DNA from: Devosia sp.
Lineage (GTDB): Bacteria; Pseudomonadota; Alphaproteobacteria; Rhizobiales; Devosiaceae
Length of the DNA: 64,000 nucleotides
NCBI RefSeq assembly: GCF_028290625.1
Contig: NZ_JAQGJM010000013.1
Coordinates: 29,735 to 93,734 of the forward strand
Direction: 5' to 3'
Shown here in pieces: positions 18,796 through 26,553 of the stretch. The translations under genes were made by a program, and so were the position numbers. How positions within the stretch are numbered: position 1 is the stretch's first letter; each line of letters starts with the position of its first letter. Under the pieces are notes generated by a model. The model had not been told where the DNA came from. It worked only from the letters and a program-made list of their open reading frames with translations, and searched no databases.

Positions 18796-19191
18796 CTAGG
18801 CTTCCAGCACGCTCTTGAGCGTCAGGAAATCGGTAGTGATCCACTCGATGGTTGAATCAAATTCCGCGTCACTCATGCCGGCGCGCCGGAAAAAGGTGAA
18901 CAGCAGTTCGCTGCCCTCTTCGTTGGCGACGACGCGCATTGGCGTGAACAGCGGCGTCTCACCCGGCACGAACTGCGCGTGGTCAAGCACGCCGAATTCA
19001 TTGGGCGGCGTGAACCGATAATGCCGCGGGCCGCCCGGCGTCATGGCAGACCAATCGCCGCCCTCGAGCGGCACGAATGTTGCCTCGTCCACCGCTGCCC
19101 ATTGCGAAAAATTGCGCGGATCGGCCAGGAATCTATACACCACGGCGTAGGGGCGTTCGATCTGCAGCGTGATGGTGTGGGATCGGCGCAT
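18796..19191 (-). CDS. SRPBCC (START-like) domain protein
   Basis: The 131-aa product (MRRSHTITLQIERPYAVVYRFLADPRNFSQWAAVD) has the beginning of an SRPBCC/polyketide cyclase-like fold: a first strand with charged residue, then an RPYAVVYRFLADPxNFxxW helix. It ends in the long C-terminal helix (DAEFDSTIEWITTDFLTLKSVLEA). These domains bind hydrophobic ligands; nothing shows which one. I use the ATG at 19191 (after GGAACCTAAAA) instead of the track start 16 codons upstream, which would run into the rpmJ terminator. Confidence 0.8.
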   Translation of the reverse strand: MRRSHTITLQIERPYAVVYRFLADPRNFSQWAAVDEATFVPLEGGDWSAMTPGGPRHYRFTPPNEFGVLDHAQFVPGETPLFTPMRVVANEEGSELLFTFFRRAGMSDAEFDSTIEWITTDFLTLKSVLEA

Positions 19192-19237
19192 TTTTAGGTT
19201 CCGCAACAGCGCGAGCATGGCACAGTTCGCGACAAAC

Positions 19238-19263
19238 AAAAGCCCGCTTGCGCGGGCTTTTTA
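19238..19263. terminator. Bidirectional terminator between rpmJ and the SRPBCC gene
   Basis: AGCCCGC-TTGC-GCGGGCT forms a perfect 7-bp stem flanked by A-rich and T-rich runs. It lies 24 bases after the rpmJ stop and upstream of the SRPBCC start, so it separates the two. Confidence 0.85.
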
Positions 19264-19286
19264 TTTCGTACGGTACGAAACCAAGC

Positions 19287-19412
19287 TTAGCCCTGGCGGG
19301 CCTTGTAGCGCTTGTCGACCTTGTTGATGATGTAAACGCGACCGCGACGGCGGACGAGCTTGTTCGCGCGGTGGCGAGTCATCAGCGCCTTCAGCGAGTT
19401 GCGGACTTTCAT
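19287..19412 (-). CDS. rpmJ: 50S ribosomal protein L36
   Basis: The 41-aa protein [41 protein letters not shown] is L36 of the large ribosomal subunit. It has no cysteine or the usual CxxC/CxH zinc ligands, so it is the zinc-independent (C-minus) form common in alphaproteobacteria. The ATG at 19412 follows GAGGATATACG. The 80-aa ORF in the track is only this gene with a read-through N-terminus. A terminator follows. Confidence 0.96.
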   Translation of the reverse strand: MKVRNSLKALMTRHRANKLVRRRGRVYIINKVDKRYKARQG

Positions 19413-19630
19413 CGTATATCCTCGATTAAACAAAAGGGGCGCCTGAGCGCCCGAAGAATTGGCCGGAACATAGGGAAATCGCCAACGTCTGTCAACGCGC
19501 CCGCGCGGGTTTTCCGCCATGCTCGACAAGTAGGGGTTTGGGGCACCGCCAAGCTCGCCATTAACCCCATGGATAGAATGCTAAGCTATTGTCCTGGAAC
19601 CTAAATTAACCCAACGGTCGGCAACTCGTC

Positions 19631-20146
19631 ATGGCACAAGTGTCCATTCCCAAGCATGGCGTGCTGATCGCCGACCCCAGTGCGAACATGGTTTCCCTGA
19701 TCGGCGGCATGCTGCGCGGCATCGGCCGGCGTGATTACCGCGAAGCCAATGACGCCCAGACCGCCATGGACGAACTCACCAACCGGCAATTTGACGTTCT
19801 CGTCATCGATGACGGGTTGGATGGGCTCGACGGCGTCGAACTGGTCCGCCAGTTGCGCGCCTCTGTCGACAGCCCCAACCGCTACCTGCCCGTCGTCATG
19901 ATCTCCGCCGCGCCCGACGCCAGGCGCATTGCCAAAGCCCGCGACGCCGGCGTCACCGAATTCCTGCGCAAGCCCTTTGCCGCCGCCCACCTGCAGGCGC
20001 GACTAGTCTCGATCGAGGCCAATCCTCGCGGCTTTATCAAGGCCGAGGCCTATAAGGGCCCCGACCGGCGTCGCAAGACCATCGATATCGGCGATAGGGA
20101 TCGGCGCGACGAGGCCCCGCTGATCCTGACTCCCAAGGCGAGCTAG
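19631..20146 (+). CDS. CheY-like response regulator
   Basis: A 171-aa protein with one receiver domain (about 10-130). Acidic residues lie near the start (GVLIADPSANMV), the phosphoacceptor aspartate is in FDVLVIDDGLDG, and the conserved lysine is in FLRKPFAAAHL. No DNA-binding output domain follows. The tail contains YKGPDRRRK, a short basic motif often found after stand-alone receiver domains in alphaproteobacteria. No histidine kinase is nearby, so its partner is unknown. The TAG stop overlaps the stop of oppF on the other strand. Confidence 0.88.
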   Translation: MAQVSIPKHGVLIADPSANMVSLIGGMLRGIGRRDYREANDAQTAMDELTNRQFDVLVIDDGLDGLDGVELVRQLRASVDSPNRYLPVVMISAAPDARRIAKARDAGVTEFLRKPFAAAHLQARLVSIEANPRGFIKAEAYKGPDRRRKTIDIGDRDRRDEAPLILTPKAS

Positions 20147-21162
20147 ACGCCGAGCACGGCGTCTTCGGGCACCCCGATCTCGCGCCAGCGAATACACGCC
20201 ACCAGCCGGCCGTTCTCGATGGTTTCCAGCGGCGGCCGCACTTCGGCGCAGCGCGGTTTGGCGAAGCGGCAGCGCGTCCTGAACGTGCAGCCCGAGGGCG
20301 GATTAATGGGCGAGGGAATTTCGCCCTTCAGCCCGTCGATATTGCGTTGTCGCGCCAATTTCGGATCTGGGATGGGTACCGCCGTCAGCAGCGCCCGCGT
20401 ATAGGGGTGGCGCGGTTCTTCATAAATCTCGTCGCCCGTCGCCAGCTCGACAATGCGCCCCAGATACAGCACCAGAATGCGGTCCGACACATGCCGCACC
20501 ACGCTCAGATTGTGCGAGATGAAGATCAGCGTCAGCCCGAACTCGTCCTTGAGTTCGCTGAGCAGGTTGAGGATCTGCGCCTGGATCGATACGTCGAGCG
20601 CCGAGACCGGCTCGTCGCAGACGATCAGCTTGGGCTCCGTGATCAGTGCCCGCGCAATGCCGATGCGCTGCGCCTGCCCACCCGAGAACTCGTGCGGATA
20701 GCGGTTGATCATCTCGGGCAGGAGGCCGACGGCCTCCATGGTTTTGAGCACGCGCGCCCGCCGCTCGTCCTTGTTCAATTCCGGGCGCAAAGTACGCAGC
20801 GGATCGGCGATGATCTCGCCCACCGTCATGCGTGGATTGAGCGAGGCCAGCGGGTCCTGGAAGATGATCTGCAGGTCCGCTCGATGCTTGCGCATCTCCT
20901 CGGCCGGCAGCTTGGTCAGGTCCTGCCCCAGCCACAGCACCTGGCCTTCATCGGGCGCCAGCAATTGCAGGATGCAGCGGCCCAATGTGGACTTGCCGCA
21001 GCCGCTCTCGCCCACAATGCCCAGCGTCTCACCCTTGCGGATGGTGAAATTGATATCGGCCAGCGCGGTCAGCACCAGCGGCCGCGAAAGCAGCCCGCCC
21101 GAAATCGAGAACGTCTTCTTGAGATCGCGGATTTCCAGCAGGTTGATCGGAGTCTGGTCCAT
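20143..21162 (-). CDS. oppF: Oligopeptide/dipeptide ABC importer, ATP-binding protein F
   Basis: An ATPase of 339 aa that powers peptide uptake at the inner membrane. Walker A is GESGCGKST, the signature is FSGGQAQRIGIARAL, and Walker B is LIVCDEPVSALDVS. The C-terminal oligopeptide-transporter extension carries GCTFRTRCRFAKPRC. Start at 21162: the ATG shares one base with the oppD stop (TGATG), so translation is coupled; the track start 14 codons upstream is unnecessary. This is the last gene of the oppABCDF operon. Confidence 0.94.
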   Translation of the reverse strand: MDQTPINLLEIRDLKKTFSISGGLLSRPLVLTALADINFTIRKGETLGIVGESGCGKSTLGRCILQLLAPDEGQVLWLGQDLTKLPAEEMRKHRADLQIIFQDPLASLNPRMTVGEIIADPLRTLRPELNKDERRARVLKTMEAVGLLPEMINRYPHEFSGGQAQRIGIARALITEPKLIVCDEPVSALDVSIQAQILNLLSELKDEFGLTLIFISHNLSVVRHVSDRILVLYLGRIVELATGDEIYEEPRHPYTRALLTAVPIPDPKLARQRNIDGLKGEIPSPINPPSGCTFRTRCRFAKPRCAEVRPPLETIENGRLVACIRWREIGVPEDAVLGV

Positions 21163-22145
21163 CAGGCGACCTTTCCATAGGCCATCGGGCCTTCGTAGAA
21201 ACACGCCTTTTCACGGCCGCTACCCGCATCGGTCAGCGGCGGTCGCTCAATGAGGCACCGATCGAACGCGAAGGCGCAGCGCGGATTGAACGAGCAGCCC
21301 TTGGGCAGGTGTTCAAGGCTCGGTGGCAGGCCCTGGATCGGGTCGAGCCGCGCCGCCCGCTTGGCGATGTGCGGCGTCGAATGCAGCAGCCCCAGCGTAT
21401 AGGGATGGCGCGGATCGTAGAACAGATCATCCACGCCCCCCTTCTCCACGGCGCGCCCGCCATACATCACCATCATCCGGTCGGCGACGCCTGCGACGAC
21501 GCCCAGGTCATGGGTGATCAGCACCAGCGAGGTACCGAAATCGTCAGTCAGCGTTTTGAACAGGTCGAGCATCTGCGCCTGCACCGTCACGTCCAACGCC
21601 GTAGTCGGCTCGTCGGCGATCAGGATTTTGGGCTGGCACAGCAGCGCCATGGCGATCATCACGCGCTGACGCATGCCGCCCGAGAGCTGATGCGGATAGG
21701 CATTGGCGCGCTTGGCCGGCTCCGGGATACCGACCCGTTCCAGCATTTCGATTGCCGTGTTGGTGGCTTTGGCCTTGTCGAAGCCGCGATGCTTGACCAG
21801 CACTTCGCTGAGCTGGGTTTTGATCTTGAGGCTTGGATTGAGCGACGTCATTGGATCCTGGAAGATCATCGCGATGTCCTTGCCGCGATAGCGATCCAGC
21901 TGGTCCGTCGCCATCCCGATCAGGTTGACGTCTCCCATCATCGCACGGCCGCCGGTGCGCCCATTGCGCGCCAGCAAGCCCATGATGGCGAGGAAGGCCT
22001 GGCTTTTGCCCGAACCGCTTTCACCCACCACGGCAAGGGTTTCGCCCTCTGCCAGGTCGAAATTCATCTCGCGCACGGCGTGCACTTCGCTGTTGTGCAG
22101 CGCGAAGGTTACCGACATGTTTTGTACGGAAAGTACCTGTTTCAT
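21162..22145 (-). CDS. oppD: Oligopeptide/dipeptide ABC importer, ATP-binding protein D
   Basis: A 327-aa ATPase, partner of OppF. Walker A is GESGSGKS, the signature is [15 protein letters not shown], and Walker B is [14 protein letters not shown]. The D-loop follows, and the C-terminal extension carries [15 protein letters not shown], a cysteine motif of the oligo_HPY domain. It begins 3 bases after oppC and ends in the oppF start, so the operon is tightly coupled. Confidence 0.94.
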   Translation of the reverse strand: MKQVLSVQNMSVTFALHNSEVHAVREMNFDLAEGETLAVVGESGSGKSQAFLAIMGLLARNGRTGGRAMMGDVNLIGMATDQLDRYRGKDIAMIFQDPMTSLNPSLKIKTQLSEVLVKHRGFDKAKATNTAIEMLERVGIPEPAKRANAYPHQLSGGMRQRVMIAMALLCQPKILIADEPTTALDVTVQAQMLDLFKTLTDDFGTSLVLITHDLGVVAGVADRMMVMYGGRAVEKGGVDDLFYDPRHPYTLGLLHSTPHIAKRAARLDPIQGLPPSLEHLPKGCSFNPRCAFAFDRCLIERPPLTDAGSGREKACFYEGPMAYGKVA

Positions 22146-22148
22146 CGC

Positions 22149-23066
22149 TCAACGATCCTTTGGATCGAGGGCATCGCGCAGGCCGTCCCCGATATAGGAA
22201 AAACACACCAGCATCAGCACGAGAAACAGTGCCGGACCGAACAGCATCCAGGGCAGTGCCTCGGCCACCGGGGCGCCGAAGGAAATCAGCGTACCCAGCG
22301 ACGTCTGCGGCTCCTGCACACCCAGGCCGAGATAGCTGAGGAAGCTCTCGGTCAGGATGATCTCGGGCACCGTCAGGGTGGCGTAGATCACCACGGGGCC
22401 GGTCAGGTTCGGAACGATATGCCGGAAGATGATGGCGAACGGCTTGGCGCCGCCGGCCCGTGCCGCCTCGATGAACTCGCGTTCCTTGAGCGACAGCGTC
22501 TGCCCCCGCACGATGCGCGCCATGGTTAGCCATTCGAGGCACCCGATGCCCACGAAGAGCAGCACCGGCGAACGCCCGAAAATCACGACGAGGATGATGA
22601 CGAAGAGGATGTACGGGAGCGCGTACATGATATCGACGAAGCGCATCATGGCGGCATCGATGCGGCCACCGAAGTAACCCGCGATGGCCCCATAGGCGAT
22701 GCCGATGACCACCGACACCACCGTGGCGACGCCCGCCACCGTCAGCGACATTTGAGTGCCTTGCAGAATGCGCGCCGCCATGTCGCGGCCGTTCTGATCG
22801 GTGCCCAGGAAATGGCCCTTTGAAAAATCAGGCGGCTTGCGGATCGAGGTCCAGTCGATCTTGTCATAGGGCCAGGGCAGGAAATACGGCCCAAAGATCG
22901 CGATCAAGATCACCGCAGCCAAGAGGAAAATCGAGACCAATGCCGCCTTGTTGGCGAACAGCCGGCGCAACGCATCCTGGGTCAGCGAGCGCCCCTTGGG
23001 CGCTTCGCGTTCCAGCGCGTCGGCATAGGCCGTCAGGGTTGTGTCTTTGCCCGTAATCCCGGCCAT
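22149..23066 (-). CDS. oppC: Oligopeptide/dipeptide ABC importer, permease C
   Basis: A 305-aa inner-membrane permease. It has a cytoplasmic N-terminus (RSLTQDALRRLFANKAALVSIFLLAAVILIAIFGPYFLP) and the OppC-specific periplasmic segment (HFLGTDQNGRDMAARILQGTQMSL). The EAA loop is EFIEAARAGGAKPFAIIFRHIVPNL, which contacts OppD/F. About six membrane segments are visible. Its start overlaps the oppB stop by one base. Confidence 0.94.
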   Translation of the reverse strand: MAGITGKDTTLTAYADALEREAPKGRSLTQDALRRLFANKAALVSIFLLAAVILIAIFGPYFLPWPYDKIDWTSIRKPPDFSKGHFLGTDQNGRDMAARILQGTQMSLTVAGVATVVSVVIGIAYGAIAGYFGGRIDAAMMRFVDIMYALPYILFVIILVVIFGRSPVLLFVGIGCLEWLTMARIVRGQTLSLKEREFIEAARAGGAKPFAIIFRHIVPNLTGPVVIYATLTVPEIILTESFLSYLGLGVQEPQTSLGTLISFGAPVAEALPWMLFGPALFLVLMLVCFSYIGDGLRDALDPKDR

Positions 23067-23989
23067 CAGTTCAACCTCACTTTGGGATCAAGCCAGGCAT
23101 AGAGCACGTCCACGATGAGATTGAGCGCCAGGATGATGAAGACGTAGAGAATGGTCGTGCCCAGCACGAGGCCGTAGTCACGGTTGAGTGCGGCGGTGAT
23201 GAAATACTTCCCGATCCCCGGTAGCGCGAAAATCTGCTCCACCACCAGCGAGCCCGTGAGCAGATAGCTCAGCCCCGGCCCGAGATAGCTCACGACCGGC
23301 AGCAGCGCCGGCTTGATTGCGTGTCGGGTCAGGATCAGCGCCGCGCCCAACCCCTTGGAGCGAGCGGTGCGAATATAATTGGTACCCAGCACCTCGATCA
23401 TCGAGCCACGCACCAGCCGCGCTACGCGCGCACCATGCGGCATGGCCAGGATGAGGATGGGCATGACGAGATTGATATAGCTGCCCGCGCGATAGCCACC
23501 CACCGGCAGCCAGCCGAGATAGACCCCGAAAATCAGCTGCGCCAGGTTGGCCATCAGGAAATTGGGAATGATCAGCGGGATCAGCACCACAAAAACCAGC
23601 AGGTAGTCCGGCCACCTATTCTGGTTCACCGCCGCCAGCGCCCCGGCGACAAGGCCGGCGATCGTGCCGACGATGAATGCGGTAAATCCCAGCATCAAGG
23701 TGAATGGCAAGCCGATCGACAGCAGCCGCGACACGGTGAAATCTTCCATCACCATGGACGGCCCAAAGTCGCCACGCAGCACGCCGCCGACATAGAGGAA
23801 GAACTGCGTCAGGATCGGCTGATCCAGATTGTAATGCGCGCGCAGGTTCTTGAGCACATTGACCGGCAGCGCGCGCTCGCCGTCGAACGGGCCGCCCGGC
23901 GCCAGGCGCAGGATGAAGAAACACACCGTAATGGTGAGGAAAACTATCGGGATCGCCGACAGAACGCGACGAAACGCGTAGGAAATCAT
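23066..23989 (-). CDS. oppB: Oligopeptide/dipeptide ABC importer, permease B
   Basis: A 307-aa permease. The first segment (FRRVLSAIPIVFLTITVCFFILRLAPGGPF) is the hallmark OppB/DppB N-terminus. It ends in the EAA loop region (TNYIRTARSKGLGAALILTRHAIKPALLPVVSYLGP) and GSLVVEQIFALPGIGKYFITAALNRDYGLVLGTT. OppB and OppC form the membrane channel. It starts about 90 bases after the oppA stop. Confidence 0.94.
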   Translation of the reverse strand: MISYAFRRVLSAIPIVFLTITVCFFILRLAPGGPFDGERALPVNVLKNLRAHYNLDQPILTQFFLYVGGVLRGDFGPSMVMEDFTVSRLLSIGLPFTLMLGFTAFIVGTIAGLVAGALAAVNQNRWPDYLLVFVVLIPLIIPNFLMANLAQLIFGVYLGWLPVGGYRAGSYINLVMPILILAMPHGARVARLVRGSMIEVLGTNYIRTARSKGLGAALILTRHAIKPALLPVVSYLGPGLSYLLTGSLVVEQIFALPGIGKYFITAALNRDYGLVLGTTILYVFIILALNLIVDVLYAWLDPKVRLN

Positions 23990-24080
23990 GGGGTGACCTT
24001 TCCCGTCATACGGCCGCCAGCAGCCGGAGGGAACAAGGCTGGATCGCGTGCGTCCACACGCGATCCAGCGGTTTGCAGGA

Positions 24081-25697
24081 CTATTCCGACTTGGTCATCC
24101 AGCGGACGCGATTGATGTCCTTGGCGTTGGCCTCGAAGCCCGTGATCTTGGGCGAGACAACGTTCTTGGACACGTACCAATAGATCGGAATGGCGGCGAA
24201 ATCGTCCATCGCCAGCGCTTCGGCCTGGTGCATCAGGCCGGCGCGCTTGACCAGATCGAGTTCGCTCGACGCCTGGGTCATCAGCTCATCATACTTGGGG
24301 TTGGAATAACGGCCATAGTTATTGCCCCAATTGACGGTGCCATCGGTGCCGGTCACGCCGGTCTTGAGCAGGTCGAGCGTGTTGCTGGCGTCATTGTAGT
24401 CGAGCAGCCAGCCGGCACGGCCGATCTGGAAGTCGCCGGCATTGAGCGCGTCGTAGTGCACGGCGGTCTCGGCATTGAACAGTTCGACCTCGACGCCGAT
24501 CTGCTTCCACATATCGGAGATGGCGACGGCGATGCGCTGGTGGTTGTCATTGGTATTGTAGCGCAGCTGCAGCTTGAGCGGGTTTTCCGGAGTGTAGCCG
24601 GCTTCGGCCATCAGCGCCTTGGCTTCTTCTACGCGCTGCTCGTAGGGTTCGGTCGACCATGCTGGCGCGTAGGCGGCGCCATCGTAGTTGCCGGTGCCGG
24701 GCGGCACCCAGCCATAGGCCGGCAGTTCGCCGGTACCCAGAACGTCGGGCCCGATCACGTCACGCAGCACGGAGATCGACAGCGCCTTGCGGATGTTGAC
24801 GTTGTCCAGCGGCGGCTTGGACTGGTTCATCACGTAGTAGTAGACGCCCAGGAACGGCTCGACACGGGCCTGACCCGGATACTGGTCCTTGAGCAGCTGA
24901 TACTGGTCGGATGGGAAGTCGGTCAGGATATCGAGTTCGCCGGCGCGGTAACGGTTCAGCGCTGCGGTCAGATCCTGAGTGTTTTCGAACATGATCTCGT
25001 CGATCTTGAGATCAGCCGCACCGTAATAGGTGTCCGACTTGACGGCCTTGACGTAGGAGCCGGGGACCCATTCGGTGATGTTGTAGGGGCCGTTGCCGAC
25101 GATATTGCCGGGCTGCGTCCACTGGTCACCAAACTTCTCGATGATGTCCTTGCGGATCGGATAAGCGGTGTAATGGGTCAGGGCCTGGAGAAAATAGGGG
25201 GTCGAGGCTTCGAGCGTGATCTCGAGGGTCTTGTCGTCGATGGCCTTGACGCCGAGCTGGCTGAAATCGGTGATTTCGCCGGCCGCGATCTTGGTTGAAT
25301 TCTTGATCGGGAACTGCAGATAGGCGTATTCGGCAGCCGTTGCGGGATCGAACAGGCGCTGGAAGGCATCGACGAAATTCTGCGCCGTCACGTCCACGCC
25401 ATCGCTCCACTTGGCATCGGCGCGTAGCTTGAAGGTATAGACGGTGCCGTCATCCGAAATCGTCCAGGACTCGGCCTGGCCGGGGATCGGATCGGCATGA
25501 ATGTCTTCGGCAACGAGGCCTTCGAGATATTCACCAACGATGCGATTTTCCCAATCGCCGGAAACCTTATGCGGGTCCAGCGAGCCAGGCTCGCCACCAT
25601 TGCCTAGGTTGAGGGTAACGGCCGATGCCGCCCCAACCATCATCAGCGCCAAGGCGCCTGCGGTCGCGACCGCTTTGAAAACCTGGGTGAACTTCAT
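24081..25697 (-). CDS. oppA: Oligopeptide-binding periplasmic protein
   Basis: A 538-aa family 5 solute-binding protein. The signal peptide is MKFTQVFKAVATAGALALMMVGAASA. NGGEPGSLDPHKVSGDWENRIVGEYLEGLVAEDIHADPIPGQAESW is the standard N-terminal region. Later segments (NIVGNGPYNITEWVPGSYVKAVKSDTYYG, FQIGRAGWLLDYNDASNTLDLL) match OppA/MppA-type peptide binders better than nickel or sugar members. It is the first gene of oppABCDF. A near-palindrome at 25848-25863 that also occurs before fadE and fadD may regulate it. Confidence 0.93.
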   Translation of the reverse strand: MKFTQVFKAVATAGALALMMVGAASAVTLNLGNGGEPGSLDPHKVSGDWENRIVGEYLEGLVAEDIHADPIPGQAESWTISDDGTVYTFKLRADAKWSDGVDVTAQNFVDAFQRLFDPATAAEYAYLQFPIKNSTKIAAGEITDFSQLGVKAIDDKTLEITLEASTPYFLQALTHYTAYPIRKDIIEKFGDQWTQPGNIVGNGPYNITEWVPGSYVKAVKSDTYYGAADLKIDEIMFENTQDLTAALNRYRAGELDILTDFPSDQYQLLKDQYPGQARVEPFLGVYYYVMNQSKPPLDNVNIRKALSISVLRDVIGPDVLGTGELPAYGWVPPGTGNYDGAAYAPAWSTEPYEQRVEEAKALMAEAGYTPENPLKLQLRYNTNDNHQRIAVAISDMWKQIGVEVELFNAETAVHYDALNAGDFQIGRAGWLLDYNDASNTLDLLKTGVTGTDGTVNWGNNYGRYSNPKYDELMTQASSELDLVKRAGLMHQAEALAMDDFAAIPIYWYVSKNVVSPKITGFEANAKDINRVRWMTKSE

Positions 25698-25847
25698 GCT
25701 CGTGCCATCTCCTGTGGACTATTCCTGATGCTATTATGTGCTCCAGACTCTGCGGCCCGGATGCCCTCGTCTATGCCAGCGGATTTGACCCGCCGGTCAA
25801 GAAGATTGGACGGTATCCTGCCTTTTCGTCCACTGACAAGTAAAACC

Positions 25848-25863
25848 TTGACCTAAACGTCAA
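25848..25863. promoter_or_regulatory. Candidate operator upstream of oppA, like those of fadE and fadD
   Basis: TTGACCTAAACGTCAA is a near-perfect 16-base palindrome. On the minus strand it begins TTGACG, suitable as a -35 box for oppA, whose start is 150 bases further on. I see no strong -10. It matches the fadE site at 14 of 16 positions when read on the other strand (TTGACGTTTAGGTCAA against TTGACGTTTACGTCAA: one clear difference, plus none elsewhere; counted on the same strand there are more). A second palindrome of equal length (TTGACCCGCCGGTCAA, 25785-25800) lies closer to oppA. Confidence 0.5.
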
Positions 25864-25879
25864 CTGCTCAAGGATTTTT

Positions 25880-26155
25880 TCAGGGGTATTCCCGGCGGGC
25901 GTGCAGGACGGAGACGATCCGTACGTCAGCGGCTCGAACCTGATAAATGACGATATAGTTTGGGTGAGCGATAAGCTCTCGCATGCCGTCCTCACGGCCG
26001 GGGCGCCCGATGTAGGGGTGGCGCGATAGCGGCAATATGGCGTCTTCGATGCGATCATGGAGCTTAATGGATGCTCGCTTATCGAACTGCGCTATGTAGC
26101 CGATGATGTTGTCGAATTCATCCAGTGCCTGCGCACCCCAGACAATTGGGAGCAT
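25880..26155 (-). CDS. ParE/RelE-family toxin
   Basis: A 91-aa protein with the ParE/RelE fold. MLPIVWGAQALDEFDNIIGYIAQFDKRASIKLHDRIEDAILPLSRHPYIGRPGREDGMRELIAHPNYIVIYQVRAADVRIVSVLHARREYP contains the typical GRPGREDGMREL stretch, YIVIYQV strand and the HARREYP end (the common ParE ending is 'HgRRdyP'). ParE toxins poison DNA gyrase, while RelE toxins cleave mRNA; the sequence favours ParE. Its ATG shares one base with the antitoxin stop (TAATG), so it is translationally coupled. Confidence 0.9.
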   Translation of the reverse strand: MLPIVWGAQALDEFDNIIGYIAQFDKRASIKLHDRIEDAILPLSRHPYIGRPGREDGMRELIAHPNYIVIYQVRAADVRIVSVLHARREYP

Positions 26156-26340
26156 TAGGCTGACTTTTTCGCGCTATCCCGAATGGTCTTGCGAATACGC
26201 GCCATTGCCTCGTCATGTGGCACATCTGGGCGTTTGTCGGCTAGCGCCGCCTGCACCTTGGCCCGGAACCACTTGTCGTAGCTGTCGGCCTGTTCCTGGG
26301 TTTCAAACTCGGAAATGATCGGATCGAGCTTCTTGGTCAT
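26155..26340 (-). CDS. PaaA2/stability-determinant-type antitoxin
   Basis: A 61-aa protein, MTKKLDPIISEFETQEQADSYDKWFRAKVQAALADKRPDVPHDEAMARIRKTIRDSAKKSA. The segment EFETQEQADSYDKWFRAKV...ADxRPxxPHDEAM is the family pattern I know from PaaA2-type antitoxins ('stability determinant'). It pairs with the ParE-like toxin encoded just downstream, forming a type II module. The separate regulator PaaR2 found in the E. coli three-gene system is not present. The protein has no obvious DNA-binding domain of its own. Confidence 0.85.
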   Translation of the reverse strand: MTKKLDPIISEFETQEQADSYDKWFRAKVQAALADKRPDVPHDEAMARIRKTIRDSAKKSA

Positions 26341-26382
26341 TGCGGACCTCCTGCCTTTAGCTTGGCACGATGGGATGCGCTG

Positions 26383-26553
26383 TCAAGCGGGCGGGCCGCC
26401 ACCTATGCCCAATTGCTGCCAGGCCGTGATCGCGACCGCCGCCGCGATCAGCACAACCCAAGGCAGCCAGCCCGGCATTTTGGGCGGCACCTTGTTCGGC
26501 TGCTTTTCCGGCTTCTTCTCAATGCGCCGGAATTTGACGACGTTATCGTTCAT
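26383..26553 (-). CDS. Small membrane protein translationally coupled to fadI (56 aa)
   Basis: Hidden inside a 142-aa out-of-frame track ORF. The ATG at 26553 overlaps the fadI stop as ATGA. The product has a basic cytoplasmic N-terminus (MNDNVVKFRRIEKKPEKQPNKVPPKMPGW), one transmembrane helix (LPWVVLIAAAVAITAWQQLGI) and a short end (GGGPPA). No family is recognised. The tight coupling to fadI suggests that it is expressed with the beta-oxidation enzymes, and a membrane anchor or scaffold role would be speculation. Confidence 0.7.
   Translation of the reverse strand: MNDNVVKFRRIEKKPEKQPNKVPPKMPGWLPWVVLIAAAVAITAWQQLGIGGGPPA

Noticed and set aside
20143-25697. oppABCDF as a nickel (nikABCDE) importer
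   Set aside because: The binding protein has OppA-type segments and is in an OppABCDF gene order; no nickel enzyme genes are near.
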